A stretch of 64,000 bases of DNA from Psoroptes ovis (lineage: Eukaryota > Arthropoda > Arachnida > Sarcoptiformes > Psoroptidae). A model generated the notes under the pieces. That model searched no databases, was not told the DNA's origin, and was given only the letters and a program-made list of their open reading frames with translations. The position numbers and the translations under genes were made by a program. Shown here in pieces: positions 11,101 through 24,497 of the stretch (position 1 is its first letter; every line of letters starts with the position of its first letter). The stretch spans positions 1,798,001 through 1,862,000 of the forward strand of contig PQWQ01000002.1 of NCBI GenBank assembly GCA_002943765.1, read 5' to 3'.

Positions 11101-13892
11101 GGTGTTGCAAACACATATCGCCAAATACAATCAAAATTATTAAACATTCATCATTATTTAGACATATTTTTTTCTCTCGAGTGTACATTTCTCTCCATTT
11201 TCATAGTGCTATGAATCAAATTCATTTTCAAATTAAATTATTCCTCAATAATAAATACAATCTTGAATTGTGAATGAATTGAAATTTCAATGAAAAAAAA
11301 AAATTCATCGATTCTATTTATAGAAATTTTTTTTTCAAATTTTATTTAAGAAGAAATATATTAATTTCAATTTGGTCGATACACACAATTCCATCTTTCC
11401 ATTTGAAAGAATTTTTTTCTCCTGTTTTTTTTTCCTGTTGAAAAATAGAAATGATTCTTAGGTCCCAATTGGAGACAATTTGAACTGTTGTCGTCGTTAT
11501 TATCATCATTTGAAACATCTTTTTTTCATCAAAAAAGAATATTTTCTCCTTTTTTTTTTGATCGTTATATTTCGATATCATAAATTTGAAATGAAAAAAA
11601 AAATGAATGATAGTCTCAAACATATATAACATTATCAAATTTGATAAAAGATTTGGCACAGAAAAAGGAGAAAAATTTGTTATTCAATTACCTTTTCAAA
11701 ATAGAGATAAAAATTATGTTTAAATACATTGAAAACAAGTGTGCATGTATAATATTATGTGCATGCAAAGCAATAGTAATGGGAATTTTCCAATGGAATC
11801 CATTTCAATTTATTCTGATTTTATCAATTTCCATAATTTCAATTTGAAAGTGAATTGAAAAGAAGAGAATTTGGGAGAAAAAAAATCATATTTTCAATTT
11901 TTTCAGTTCTTTGAAATTCAATTTTGAAAGTCTTACAATTTTTTTGAAATTTTCATTTGAAACTAAAATTTGAATACATTTATTCATACATTTTTTTAAA
12001 TTGAATATCGATTTTCTTTTCTCTGTTCTCATCTGATTGAAACTTCATAGAAGCTTTCCATAAGATTCTTTTGAATTTCTTATGAATATTATTTAAAAAT
12101 TGAATTATTACATTTTCCATTTGTAATGCTATCACTACATTGGAGAAATGAAATAAAATGAAAGAATGAAACAAAGATTAATGTATGTGTGTCTATAGTA
12201 CAAATGAATTAATTGATGCATTAATTGTTAATGATTAACATATAAAGTTAATGAGTAAAGCAAATTTTCATCACTTGATTTTCATTTTTGCTTGCTTAAT
12301 TATTATCGCTATTATCACTGTTGGAATAAAAATCATCCCTAAAATACACAGACACCAACACTTTTTGTTGTTGTTATCTGGTTATGCTCATTTATCAAAC
12401 GTACAGCAACCAGAAATTGAAAACAAAAATGTTATTACATGTTTGAAATTGAATAAAAATATTAATTATCATCATTATTACAATCATCGTTGTAATAATT
12501 GTCATTGATAATAATAATAATAATATAATTTTGGTAAATCTAAATTGAATAACATTATTAATAATAATATAATAATCGTTGCTATTTTATATTCATGAAT
12601 TCAGCCAAATTCACTCAAATATTCAATGTTTTTCCATCATCATTTTTTTTTCAATGTGTCATTAATTTCATGTTATCAATGGTGATAATAATTGAATATC
12701 AATCTGAAAACATAATCGATTATCGTTTGCATTGAAAAATAACGAAATATCAAAATAGCAAAAATGAAATTGTCACATCAAAATATGATTCATTACATGT
12801 TTATTTGCTGGTTACACTTTTATTTTATACAAAAATGTATTCAAGAAATTTTGTGAATAACTTTCGTTTTATTCATTTTTAGTTTGACTTTTTCGTTTTT
12901 TCATTTTGTTAAACTCAGAAAAAAAATGATTGATTGAGTAATTATAATTTCTGTCGTTGGTAGAAACATGAAAAAAAATGAAATAAAATAATGAAACCTT
13001 AGATCAAAAAATAAAATTGATAATAATAAGAATATTGTTTGATTGACCTTTTCGCTGAAGCCATACAATTTTCATCTTTTTTTTTTGGTCTGAAAATATC
13101 AATTTTTCTTTCTCTTCTGTCCAATTTATTCAAGATTATTTTCTTCTAAATAAGAAAAATGAATACATTTTTCGACCATTTTTTATTCCATTTTTCTTCT
13201 ATTTCTGTTCATTCAATGATAATATAGATATCGTTTAGCCGATGATGATGATAATAGTGGCTGGAAAACGATGCGTGTACAGCCATCCGATTCAAAAGTG
13301 TTTAGCATTTATAATCTACAACCAGATACTGAATATGAATTTCAAGTATTCGCCACAAATTCATTGGGACGTGGACCAGGTTCCGATATAATCAAAGCAC
13401 GAACAAAATCGAAACCAGATGTAGAATTATCATGTAAGTTATTATTTTATTTTATTTTATTATTATTAGCATTATCATTATTATCAGGGAATGATTAACT
13501 ATTTTCATTCAGTATTTTTCAATATTTTCACCGACATTTCATTCTGTGTATGATCAAATATTGAAAAGAAAATAATAAAATTCATTCTAAATACGCTTTT
13601 CTGAGTGTTTGTGTGCAAGTTTCGTCATTATTTTTCATCAACAAAATTGTATCAAAAATCAAATAAATTTGCTCTGAAATGTGTATGTCTGTGTATGTGT
13701 ATGTATCATTATGATTTTTATGTTGATATTTTTGATCTCAATATTTTCTCAAGAAAATATTGAAAATTTTCTGAAAAGTTTCAATTCATCTCGAAATTGT
13801 CAATTTAGATCTTATTTTTTTATATTATTGATTTTCTGTTTATTTCATAGCAGCATCATCTCCCTAAGGTCAACAATTTTTCATTTCAATTT

Positions 13893-13931
<39 letters not shown>

Positions 13932-15321
13932 ATAGTTTTGTGTATTTTTTTCTTATATGACTATTGACATAACATCTTGAACATTGTTTTAAATGTTTCA
14001 AATAATATTTCTAAGCTAAACAAATAGTCGAAATATGACATCTTCTACTTGAAAACTAAAAATTGAAATTTCTTAGTTTTTTTTTGGCGGATCAAATATT
14101 TAAAGTTTTTGATAATTTATTTCTTTCCTTCTTCATCAAATTTTTTATTCTGGTTAAAGTTGTTTTCATCAAAATTTTTGTTGATCATTTCAAGTGTCTG
14201 AGTATTATTCGCTTGCAAAAGTGCACACAAATATTTTGAGCGGCAAAAAAATTCATAAAAAATTTCCGAAAATTCTCCAAAAATTTTAATAAAAATTCAT
14301 TTTTGCGGTTTTCACTTTTCAATTTCATTTTCTCAAATTTAATCAAATTTATCATAATGTTGGAATATTGAAATGAAGTACGAAAAAATTGAATGAAAGA
14401 AATAGGTGAAAGCCGGAATTTCTATTGATATTTTTTTCCATTTGAATCCATATTTATTTATTGGTTTTCATTTTCTTGAAATATGAAAATGACAAATAGG
14501 AAATATAATTTTTCTTGAAGGGAAAAGACCTCTTCAAAGAAAAGAAATGGTTTCATTTTTATTTCCAATGTTTCCAGAGAGAAATTGAGAGAAATAGACA
14601 AATGGAGTGCATCTTGGTACAATTATTAACAAACAACCATTCACATTTGACAAGTTGGCTGTCATCGATTCATTTTTACCAGAAAAATTTTCCATTTTTC
14701 TTCTGAGTGTAACCTCTTATTTCGATAATGATAAATATAATATGCATGAAAATGGAACCTTATTGTTGTTGTTGTTGTTTCTGTGGCATTCATCCGATTT
14801 TATTCGATGCATTTATTATAAATTTCAAAACATCCATCCATTTCAATTCATTTGATTCATTCATTCGATTTTCACCATATTTTGCCACCATCCGGTCACA
14901 TCAATCGATTTCGTTATTATTCATCATCAATATTATTATATTTAGATCTCATTTTCATTATTATTCAATTTGAATGTCATCCATATTTTCTCGGGTATAT
15001 TTTTTGCCATTTTCTTGTTTTTTTTTGGTTTGGTTTGTTTTTTCCCTTTTGATTGAAAATGGATTCCATCACATTGAATGTATCAACAACAACATCATCA
15101 TCGTCATTCCACATTTCAAGTTTCCACAACAACAACTACAATTGCAAAAATTTAATGTACAAATGTATGGATGAAGAAATGAAAAACTTTTACGCAAACG
15201 AAAAAAAAATGAATGAATTGAAAATGAAATGGCAAAAAATTACGAGGCCATCCATGCCATCCATCCGAATAGATGTCTATCCATCTTTCAAACCATTCAA
15301 CCGAATCAGATTCAATGCGAC

Positions 15322-15352
<31 letters not shown>

Positions 15353-18300
15353 CATCATCATTCATATGTGGAATAGGCAAAAGCAAAAATAAAGCGAAAC
15401 AAACAAACAAACAAAGCTACAAAAAAATGAAAATAAAAATAAAACCAAATTTCATCTTTCGCATCACTAAATTGTACCCAAAATGAGAAAAACATAGATC
15501 GAAAAGATATATATGAATGACAATGGGAATCATTATGACTATTATCATTATTGACCGAAATACTGATGACATTCAATTTGTATTCATTCATTTTTTTTCA
15601 AGAGTAAAATATTGAACGAAACGAAAAAATTCGGATGAATTCATTTAATCCATTCAATTTTCGGGAAAATTTCTGAAAAATTGTAAATTTCAATGATTAT
15701 TAAATTTTTCTGATTTTCGCAATTCAAAATGAAAATGGCAAATGATACATTCACCATAAATGGCCATAAAATTAGCGACAAAATATAATTTCAGCTATTA
15801 ATTTTTTTTCCCATTAAATTTTGATCAATAATTTTGGACATTTATTCATTCGTACATTCATTTCTCATTTCATTGATTCATTTCTCTCGTATCGATCATT
15901 ATCATTTAACGTTTTTAGTCATTCAACATTCAGTGATATACATTTTTTTTCAGTATTCTGTGAATTCATAATTTTCAATAATTATGTCTATGTAATGTAA
16001 TTCATTGATTTTATCATTTTAAATTATTAAATTGATAATTTTATAATTTTAAATTTAAAAAATCAACCAACCATCATCATTACATTTTTTTTTGGTTGAT
16101 AATTGATTTCAAAACATAAAATCCCATATATTTGAAAAAATTGAAAATGAAATTAAAAATAAATGAAAATAATATACGATTAATTGAAAATCAAGACGAA
16201 ACAGTCTCAAAAATAGCGAAAAAAACCTCATAAAAGTCATAATAATAATGAAATCAAATAAAATTTTAAGCTTGTTCCAATTATTTCATTTATTTATTTA
16301 TTTATTTTTTATCTATCGTTAAATTCTTTTATTTCATTTTATTTGAAATGAACTACTAATTCTTCTTCAGTGGTTTATTTCATTTATTTATTTATTTATT
16401 TCATTCTATTTTCATTTTATTATTTCATTCATTCATCCATACATTGATTTCATTCCATATTACAGTGTTGAAAAAAAAAGAAAAAGACATGAAATAATCG
16501 TAATGAGTGTGTGTGTGTGTGTGTGTTTGTTTGGTGGAAAATGTTTGAGAAAATATCAAAAGAAAAAAAACCAAGAACAACGACAACAGAGAATGAATAA
16601 ATACTGAAACAAAAACGAAATAAACCAAAACGATTACGACTTAACAAAAGGCGTGAAACTAAAAACTAATCAAAATTCTTGGTTGACTGAATGAATAAAT
16701 AAACAAATAAACAGTGAAATGGAATAAAGAATCAACGAATGATCTTTACACTGAGATGTAATGAAACTCTATGTTGTTAAACTAAGAAATACATCATTTT
16801 TCTCTCGGTATTTTCGCCATTATTTGATTGATAAACAACAAACCAAGAAGATATTGAATTGAAAAACAATGCCATTCAATTGTATTTCTGTGATTTTTTT
16901 TTGCTAATCTCATTCCAAATGCATGCGAAAATATTGTTTTTTACATCTTTCGCATTATTTGTTTGTTTATCTATCCAAATATCAGTTATATCTTCACTAA
17001 GGTTATATGTATTTGAATTTGATAATTTGATATGTCATCAAAACTATCGTTGTTGCTGTCGTTGTTGTTGTTGTCACTGAGTGAACATGCATAGATTTCA
17101 TCATCATCATCATGATTCTGGTTGAAATTCGATCCATGTAAATTGATATTTGTATTTGAATAATCGAAAAGAGAAAAATTTGAATAATGATAAATTGATA
17201 AGCTATGCTATGCATGATTATCATTATTGAAATTATTTGATTTGACTTTTGTCATTATTAATTGAAATACTAATATCAATTTTTTCCATGGAAATTATTT
17301 TAAAGAAAAAAACAAATATATCTGAGAAATTGTTAGGGTGAATACTGGTTCAAAAAACAAAAACAAAAACTTTTCACAAACAATTTCTCGAATCATTATT
17401 ATTAATATTTTTATTATTATTTACATTCATTTGTATTTTTATGTGATTAGCATTTTAATGAAGAATAATTTAATTTTTTTCGGTTCTTTTTCCGTTGAAT
17501 TTGCTATTTTCATTCGCTTTTTTTGTGCATTAAGAAATTGTCATTTCTTTATTATTTTCAAAATTATTTTTTGAAATTATTTTCTCTTTCTTTCATTGGC
17601 AAAATGGCAAATATATGGATCTTCTTCTTCTTGACTTTTTTATATTTAAATTCAAATTTTCATTCATTTTGTGTGTGTAGTGTGCGTGCGGTTATACAAT
17701 TTTAAGCACAAACAATGGAAAACAAATGAAACATTAAAATTTTATGTGCGAACTCAATTCATTCATTCGGCATTTGTATATGTGCGTTCTATGTGTGTGT
17801 GTTTATATCATTTTATTTTCATTATTATTATCATTATTAAATGACAATTGGTTCATTTTTTTCTCGGTTTTCAATGATCAATGAAAACAAGAGAAAAAAC
17901 AATGAAAATCGTACATTTTCATAGAAAAAAAGAAATGAAATCAAATTAAGATTATTTTTTTTCATATCCATTTGGAGTAATGGAGAGAAAAGAGAATGTA
18001 TTAAATTGAAATTTCATTCCAAATGATTAATGAAGAATTCAAAAAAAAAAAAAAAAAAAAACTGCAAAATTATTCCGTACATTTGATTTCAGTTCAAACG
18101 AGAAGAATCTCGAATTAGAAAAAAATAAAAAAATTACTTATGCAATCGATTCACATATCTTACATTTAATTAGTTAAAATTTTATTTGCGATACACACAC
18201 ACCCATACATACATGTAGAATTTACAAATAAAGCATACAACATTGACATACGATAATCAAATTGAAAGTAAATAAAATGAAATTAGTTGAATAAAATAGA

Positions 18301-21166
18301 AAAATTTTGATGAACAAATTCTGATGAAATGATGATATGGAATTTCTTTTTCATTATTATTGCTTGCTTCAATTTATATAATCATGCATGAAGCAATAAT
18401 GAACGATGAATTTTACAATGCTAAATAACATAATTACAAGAATAATAATATTCTTTGATGAATCAAAATTTGAGATCAAATGATACTTGAAAGTTTCATT
18501 CATTTTTCTTGTATATTTCGTTTCATTCATTCCATACATTCAGTGTTTCATGTCGTTCATGATAATAATCAAGTATCAACAAACTTAACAATGTAATTAA
18601 CTTTAATTCTATTCAAATAAATACAGAAACAATTGGCGAGAAAAAAATTCTCGATGAATCATTTGTTTGATTGGTTGTCGTCGTTTGGTTGTTGTTATAG
18701 TATGATGATAAGATGATGAGATACATTGTTTATTCTTTTGTAAAACTATTCAGTTGTTTGTTCTTGAAAATGATAATGTAATTTTGTCTCTTATAACTTT
18801 TTTTCTTTCATTTTATTTCAGTGCAAAACATTGTATCACAATCATCTGATTCGGATACAACACCATCCACTAATAATAATAATGTGATAAAAATGTTGGA
18901 CCTACCAACAGTGATACCAGAATCATTGTCAGCAATTTCGGCAATGTCAACCAAATCATCAATTATGAATATTAATAATGATAATAATCAAATAAATAAT
19001 GATGAAAATAATAATCATAATAATGGTATATCACCTGGTGCCCCACGTAATGTTAGCATTGAAAAAATGGCTCAAGGTTGGGTTGTTTCATGGCTGCCAC
19101 CTATGCATCCACAACCAACGCCGGTAGCATATTATTCAGTCGAATATCGAGAAGGTGATGGTGATTGGATAATGTCTGAACAAATTTCACAAGATAATGC
19201 ATATTTAAGTAAATAAAAATTTATAAAAAATTATTCTATATTTCATATTAAAACTTTTCTTTTAAAATATTTTTATTTTAGTAAAAGAATTGAAAACATC
19301 GGTCAAATACACAATTCGTGTATGGGCATTTTCGATATTAGGTGTTGGCACAGCAAGTTCAATGATCGAATATAAAATAACAAGTAAGTTGACTAAATAT
19401 TTTAAAACAATGATACAAGTTTTGCTCGTGTTAATGTCATTTTCCCTTGATAATAATAACAATAATACAAATGATTATATATCATATTTATTTCAATTTC
19501 AAACAATTTTCAATAATATATTCATTTTTAATTTATGGATCACATTTCACATTTTAAATCACCATTTTATTTTTCATTTTTTCCACTCCATTTCTACATT
19601 TAAATTCATACATAAATGATTTCAATTATAATCATCATCATCATCATTATTATCAATATTATCATTACGATCAAAAAATAAAAATTGCTACCGAAAGACA
19701 CAAGTGGGAGCATGAAAGGATCGAGAGCAATAACAGCCGGTGTTGTTGGTAGTGTACTATTTTTCGTTGCTGCCATTATATTGTCCGTATGTGCCGTAAA
19801 AATTTGTAATAAACGTAAACAGCGAAAAATGGAAAAAGGTAAGCTTTGAATGAAATAAATTATAATTATTGTCCAACATGTCATTGTTCACGATCATGAA
19901 TGGCCATCACCATTATCCTGATGATTATGAAATGGTCATTTTTTGAATTTATTTTTTGTAGAAAAGAAAAAGATCAATCAAATTTCTGTCATCATCATGA
20001 TCATGATCATTACTGTAATCGATTTCATGATGAAAATTTAATGAAAATTGAATTTTGTTTTCCCCGAGAAAGAAAAAGTATAGCTTAAAGCTTCAAAATC
20101 CATTGTCAATTCATTTCATGTGTTTGTGATTATCATTATTATTATTATTTTACTGTTATTATAACCTTTTAATTTTGAATAATAGATTTGAGTATAGAGA
20201 GAAGCGAAAAAAAATTGAATCCATTTGTTTTTCAGTCATTTTAAGCTCATTTCAATCTAAATGTCATTGCATCTTTCGCTTTTACGTCTATTTTCTATTA
20301 AAATGTTTATATGTTTTCATTTTGGACATTAATTTAATGGATCAACATCCATATATTGATAGTATTAATAGTAATATGTAATATATTGAAGATATAACTT
20401 CAATAGACCGCATTTATATACAAACAAAATGATTTAAAATATTTATTATATTATTGGCATATAAATATAAATATATTGGATTTGAAATTGGCAAATTTAG
20501 ATTCATGATTCTAGCTTGCTAGCTAGAAAAAATAATAATAATAATCTTAATGAAAATACAAAATAGTTAAAAGGCATAAATAGAAAAATAGTCAAAATCA
20601 AACATTTATATAAATAAATTTGAGCCTCGTGTATATGTGTGTGTGCTTGGGCTATCAATTTTAATTATTATTGAATTTCGTATATAAATTGAATTTTCAA
20701 TCTTAAAAAATTACTATCCATTCATTCATTTGTTTCTATTATCTGTTCTATTTTTGGTCTTTTCGCTAAATGTTTTCTTCACTGCAATAATTGCATTGAT
20801 GGAAAAAAGCTTACATGATGGTTACATGTCCAGTTATGGATGGTGTTAATGGTACACATTCACATCATGGTAGTCCGGTCACATTGAAACAGTAAGTATA
20901 ATCGATTTTATTGTTGTACATTTCTTAATTAAATTTTTTCGCTCTCGTTCGATGAATAAATTATTATTTAATCGTATCATCATTCAATAGAATTGCTCAA
21001 GCAAATAAAAAAGGTAAGATAATTGAGAGAAAAAAGTTAAAGATTTGATTATTTGAAATATTTTGAAAATCAATCAATCAATCAGCCCTTTTTTAATTTA
21101 AAATTTTTTCCATTGTTCTTTTTCAATGAAATCTTAGATTTTCATAAAGCAGAATATCAAGTTTGA
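8147..21166 (+). CDS. tutl: Turtle/IGSF9-like Ig-FN3 cell-surface receptor (3' part, 10 exons)
   Basis: Exons: 8147-8262, 8994-9156, 10878-10989, 13228-13433, 18822-19208, 19282-19383, 19698-19838, 20810-20891, 20991-21013 and 21138-21166. All junctions are GT-AG and in phase, giving the last 452 residues. Exons 1-2 encode an Ig domain (Cys in ITMSCEG, Trp in ITWRK, and DFGRYECVIEN). Exons 3-4 encode one FN3 domain (APTNLTINTS ... DTEYEFQVFATNSLGRGPGS). Exons 5-6 encode an Asn-rich linker and a second FN3 (GAPRNVSIEKMAQGWVVSWL ... YTIRVWAFSILGVGTAS). Exon 7 holds the transmembrane helix (AGVVGSVLFFVAAIILSVCA) and a basic stop-transfer KICNKRKQRK. The tail is short and ends AEYQV. Ig-FN3-FN3-TM order and the tail sequence AYMMVTCPVMDG fit the turtle/IGSF9 family, neuronal adhesion proteins that shape dendrites and axons. 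The exact orthologue is inferred. The 5' exons (earlier Ig domains, signal peptide) are outside the window or unseen. Intron 4 is 5.4 kb. Confidence 0.72.
13895..13930. repeat. Poly-T tract in receptor intron 4
   Basis: 36 consecutive T. Similar but shorter homopolymers occur at 18041-18061 (A), 21183-21203 (A, just after the receptor stop codon) and about 39947-39970 (T). Confidence 0.95.
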
Positions 21167-21203
21167 ATGCAAAGAAAAATTCAAAAAAAAAAAAAAAAAA
21201 AAA

Positions 21204-22962
21204 TGAACAGACAGACAGACATCATGTTAATATCTCGACTCATATTTAAATTTACATGTACAATAATAATGAAAACAAACAAAATTCTGAATAATATCAA
21301 ATGAATTTGGAGCAAGAAACAACGATATATCCGACAATATCTCCATGTATTGAATGAATGATGATGAATAATGAATTTTCATTGTTATCATCATCATTAT
21401 GATTATTGATATATGCCTGAAAAAAAGTGAAAAATCATTGAAATAAAAAGTGGGAAACTTTGAAACAGAATCTTCAATTCAATTTACTTCAGAATTTATG
21501 CTCTTCTTACTTCTTTTCATTCGCTGTCTCTCACTCGCTCTCTTTCACCATCATTTCAACTCAAAAAAACCAATTATAATCATCGATATAAATGTATATT
21601 TTGTATTGCTTTAATTCTTCGTGTATTCTAGTACATTTTATATAAATGTCATATACAAATATTCTGATCAGACTCTCAGACTTATAAATATTCCAACCAT
21701 TTTTTTTATACTTCATTTTCTTATTTCTGGCTCATTATTACTATTTATTAGTATAAATACATTATATTTTATTTATGCGGCGACAATTTCAGAATATTCT
21801 CTGCATTGAAAACACAAAAAAAAACTGAAACATACGAACACCAACTTAAATTGAAACGGAACTGATGATGAAAAATAGTCGTCGACGTAAAACAATTTTC
21901 ATAAATCATTCATTTTTTCCATTATTATTTTATTTTATATTTTGGCTTGTTTATTAAGCAACTCGATCCACAGAGAGATGCCATAAGAGAATCAAAAGAA
22001 TGAATGAATGTATGAATGAAAAAGTAAAATAAAATAAACGACAAAAATTAAAAAATGAACTCTCAAAACAAAATGACAAAGATAATAGTGATAATAATGA
22101 CTTGAAATACCCAGAAAAAAAGCCCAAAAAACCTGCTATCATAGACTTGTATGAATGAACCATTTTTCAACGAAATTTGTTTTCGCTAAAAAAATTTATT
22201 GTTTTAATATTCGCAAAAAACAGGCGAGAAATAAGAGAGATAAACAAGAATACAGTATCCATCACTTTGTAAATATGCAATTTTTTTCTATTCATTTATT
22301 TTTATATATCGTTTTATATGTTTTAAATGAATTTCGTTGTATTTTAGTTTTGTTAATTTTGTTTTTTCTGACCATTCCACATTAATTTTTCTGTATTTAT
22401 CATTTTCGATCATGTGAAATGTAAAAATCATGATCAAAAACAAAGAAACTATAGAAAGTTGTAACAAATAAATCAATTCGTCAATTTTAATATGTGTAAT
22501 TTATTCCGTTTTCTGATTTTTGTATTTTACTTGTAAATTTTCAAAAAAGCGCTCATTTTCTCACATATTTCTACACGAAAAAAAATGATGGACCTATCCA
22601 TCAACTTCGAGTCAATATAATTATTCAAAACAATCACAAGTTTTCATTCATTTTTTTTCTATTTTTAATAAATTTATCTGGTTGTTGTATAAATTATGGT
22701 TGTATGTACACAGAAAATGAAGAACAGAAACCTTTAACAAATTCACATCAGTTCATTGTAATTATGAAAATTACAAAATGTATTTTTCAACTATTTTTCG
22801 TTATTTTCTTTTCTTTTTTTTTTTGTATATAATGCAATTATCAAATATATGAATAAAGAACAACGATTCTGAAATATATTAAATATTATTTGTATGATAT
22901 GAATATAGTTTTATTATATGATTTGAATAAATATTATAAAATGAATCAATGCAATATTATTA
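21204..22962. other. 3' UTR or intron of the receptor gene
   Basis: AT-rich, with no supported exon. It follows the stop at 21166 and would be 3' UTR for that isoform, or intron if the alternative last exon at 24424 is used. AATAAA-like signals are frequent but not distinctive in such AT-rich DNA. Confidence 0.5.
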
Positions 22963-22984
22963 CCTTGTCCGGAGTAAAGTTAGG
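22963..22984 (+). repeat. Left terminal inverted repeat
   Basis: 22 bases beginning CCTTGTCCGG, matching the inverse of 24214-24235 with one mismatch (A versus C at position 11). TA precedes it at 22961-22962. Confidence 0.88.
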
Positions 22985-23602
22985 AGTGTTCAAATTCAAT
23001 TTTTTCAAAAACTATTGAAGATGTCTTAGCGAAACTTTAACATAATAAAATTTAGTTTTCTTCAAACCTTATGAATGATTTTCAAGGCCCAAGTACCCTA
23101 GGGACCTTGTCAAAATGGCCCTTTTGCAAATTGTTCAAAATGACCAAATTAGCAGTATTTTTGGAAATATTTAAATTTTGTAATCGAATGCTTGAAATCC
23201 ATATTTTCACGAGACAAGACAGTTTTGGTCACAAAAATTATGACCTGGGTCATATTGACCCGACTTTAAATGTCAAAATAGTTTTTCAGGGATAATCACG
23301 TGACAACTTAATTTTCATGGAACCAAACATTATCAAGAAGAATATTATATCCTTGCAGTCTTTTTCAACCATTCTTACGGGGCCATGGGTCCCGATTAAC
23401 GTCCTATGGGCCTTGGTTGTTATTGCTTAATTTTCGTGCCAGAGATGCCGAAAGACGATGACAAGGATATCCATGGTCATGATGAGAATGCTATTCTCTC
23501 ACCCGATCCCTGTTGTAAAAATTTTGGTCCTAGCTCTTCTTTAACTGGGTGAAATTTCCACTTCCTTCAACAAGAGAATGCTGTAGTGGGGCCCAGAATT
23601 TT

Positions 23603-23872
23603 TCAGTGGGAGAAATGTGTCACTATCACTTTGAGAGACGTGTTGAGCAAAGTGAACTCTTGTGACATCAATCTTTTTTCAAAGTGATTTGGTCTTGGGT
23701 CCCAATGTTGGATTTGAATTTTTCGAAATCTGACTTGCTTTGATTTTAGGGGTGTAATGTTCCACACACTGCTCCTAGGAACTTCAAATTTGAGGGACAG
23801 ATCACCAACATTCCAGGCTCTTACATTCTTGAAACATTTTTTTGATTCCTCGGATTCTCGGGTCTTTTTCAA
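23603..23872 (-). pseudogene. Transposase remnant with helix-turn-helix
   Basis: An 89-residue open stretch inside the TIR element. The region LSLKFEVPRSSVWNI resembles the specificity-determining HTH of Tc1/pogo-type transposases (a glycine/valine-proline-serine-x-valine-tryptophan pattern). It starts at an ATG but lacks the expected catalytic domain: downstream on the minus strand all frames contain stops. I read it as a broken relic. Confidence 0.55.
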
Positions 23873-24213
23873 CCCTTAAACAAACGACTAGTCTTCGATC
23901 ATTTTTAAGCTTTTTCTCCTACTGATGATTGATATCATCGATTTTTCTTCTGTTTTCTGAGAATATCCTAGGCCCATCAAAATTTCCCACAATTGTTTTT
24001 GGATTCTGGAAGCTGTGAATCCTGGAATTTTGATGATTTTGTCAAAATCATGCTGTTTTTATTGGACCTTTTTAAAATGGGCCACTCTAGGGTCATCTCT
24101 GAGGGAAATTCGAAAATTCTTTTTTTTTCGATGAAGCATTAGTCCCAGTACTAGTGGTGAAAATTTGGTCCCGAAACATCAAGCGATTGCTGAATTATTT
24201 AGATAGATGTCAC

Positions 24214-24235
24214 CCTAACTTTACGCCGGACAAGG
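24214..24235 (-). repeat. Right terminal inverted repeat
   Basis: Inverse match to 22963-22984, followed by TA at 24236-24237. Confidence 0.88.
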
Positions 24236-24423
24236 TAATATTTTTGTTTGTTGTTATGGTTTTTGTGTTTCTGTCAGTGTTCATTTGTTGTTATTGTTTG
24301 GTTTCCTTTTCCAATGATATTTGATCTTTCGTGTGTAACAAGAACGAATTTTCAAAGAACAAAATAAATACATGGATACATTTTTCTGGTGTTTGTCTTT
24401 TTTTCATGATTTTTTCCTTTCAG

Positions 24424-24497
24424 TGTATCCCCAATCATGGCTGAAAATGTTTAGAAATTTGAAACAACAACAACAACAATCGTCAAAAATAAAATGA
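24424..24497 (+). CDS. Candidate alternative last exon of the receptor gene
   Basis: A very good acceptor (TTTTTTCCTTTCAG ending at 24423) precedes an open frame that encodes YPQSWLKMFRNLK, five Gln and SSKIK before a TGA at 24495-24497. The frame requires one base from the previous exon. The receptor exon ending at 21013 supplies exactly one base (G), giving Val at the junction, so this exon could replace 21138-21166 and change the C-terminus from AEYQV to a basic, Gln-rich tail. Phase agreement has a one-in-three chance of arising by accident. It could instead be unused or belong to another gene. Confidence 0.42.

Larger units (their letters stand above)
22963..24235 (-). mobile_element. 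Decayed Tc1/mariner-like DNA transposon
   Basis: A 1273-bp block, visibly richer in GC than its flanks, bounded by inverted repeats starting CCTTGTCCGG at each end and flanked by TA on both sides, as expected for Tc1/mariner insertion. Total length also fits that superfamily. A minus-strand frame at 23603-23872 contains a helix-turn-helix-like segment (GDLSLKFEVPRSSVWNI) similar to the N-terminal DNA-binding region of these transposases. The rest of the presumed transposase region is full of stops, so the copy is dead. Superfamily assignment is inferred because no catalytic DDE/D motif survives that I can read. Confidence 0.75.

Noticed and set aside
14515..15591. Cluster of overlapping ORFs on both strands in receptor intron 4
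   Set aside because: Multiple frames are open at once because of simple triplet repeats (TTA, CAT, TTG); none has conserved motifs or splice support.
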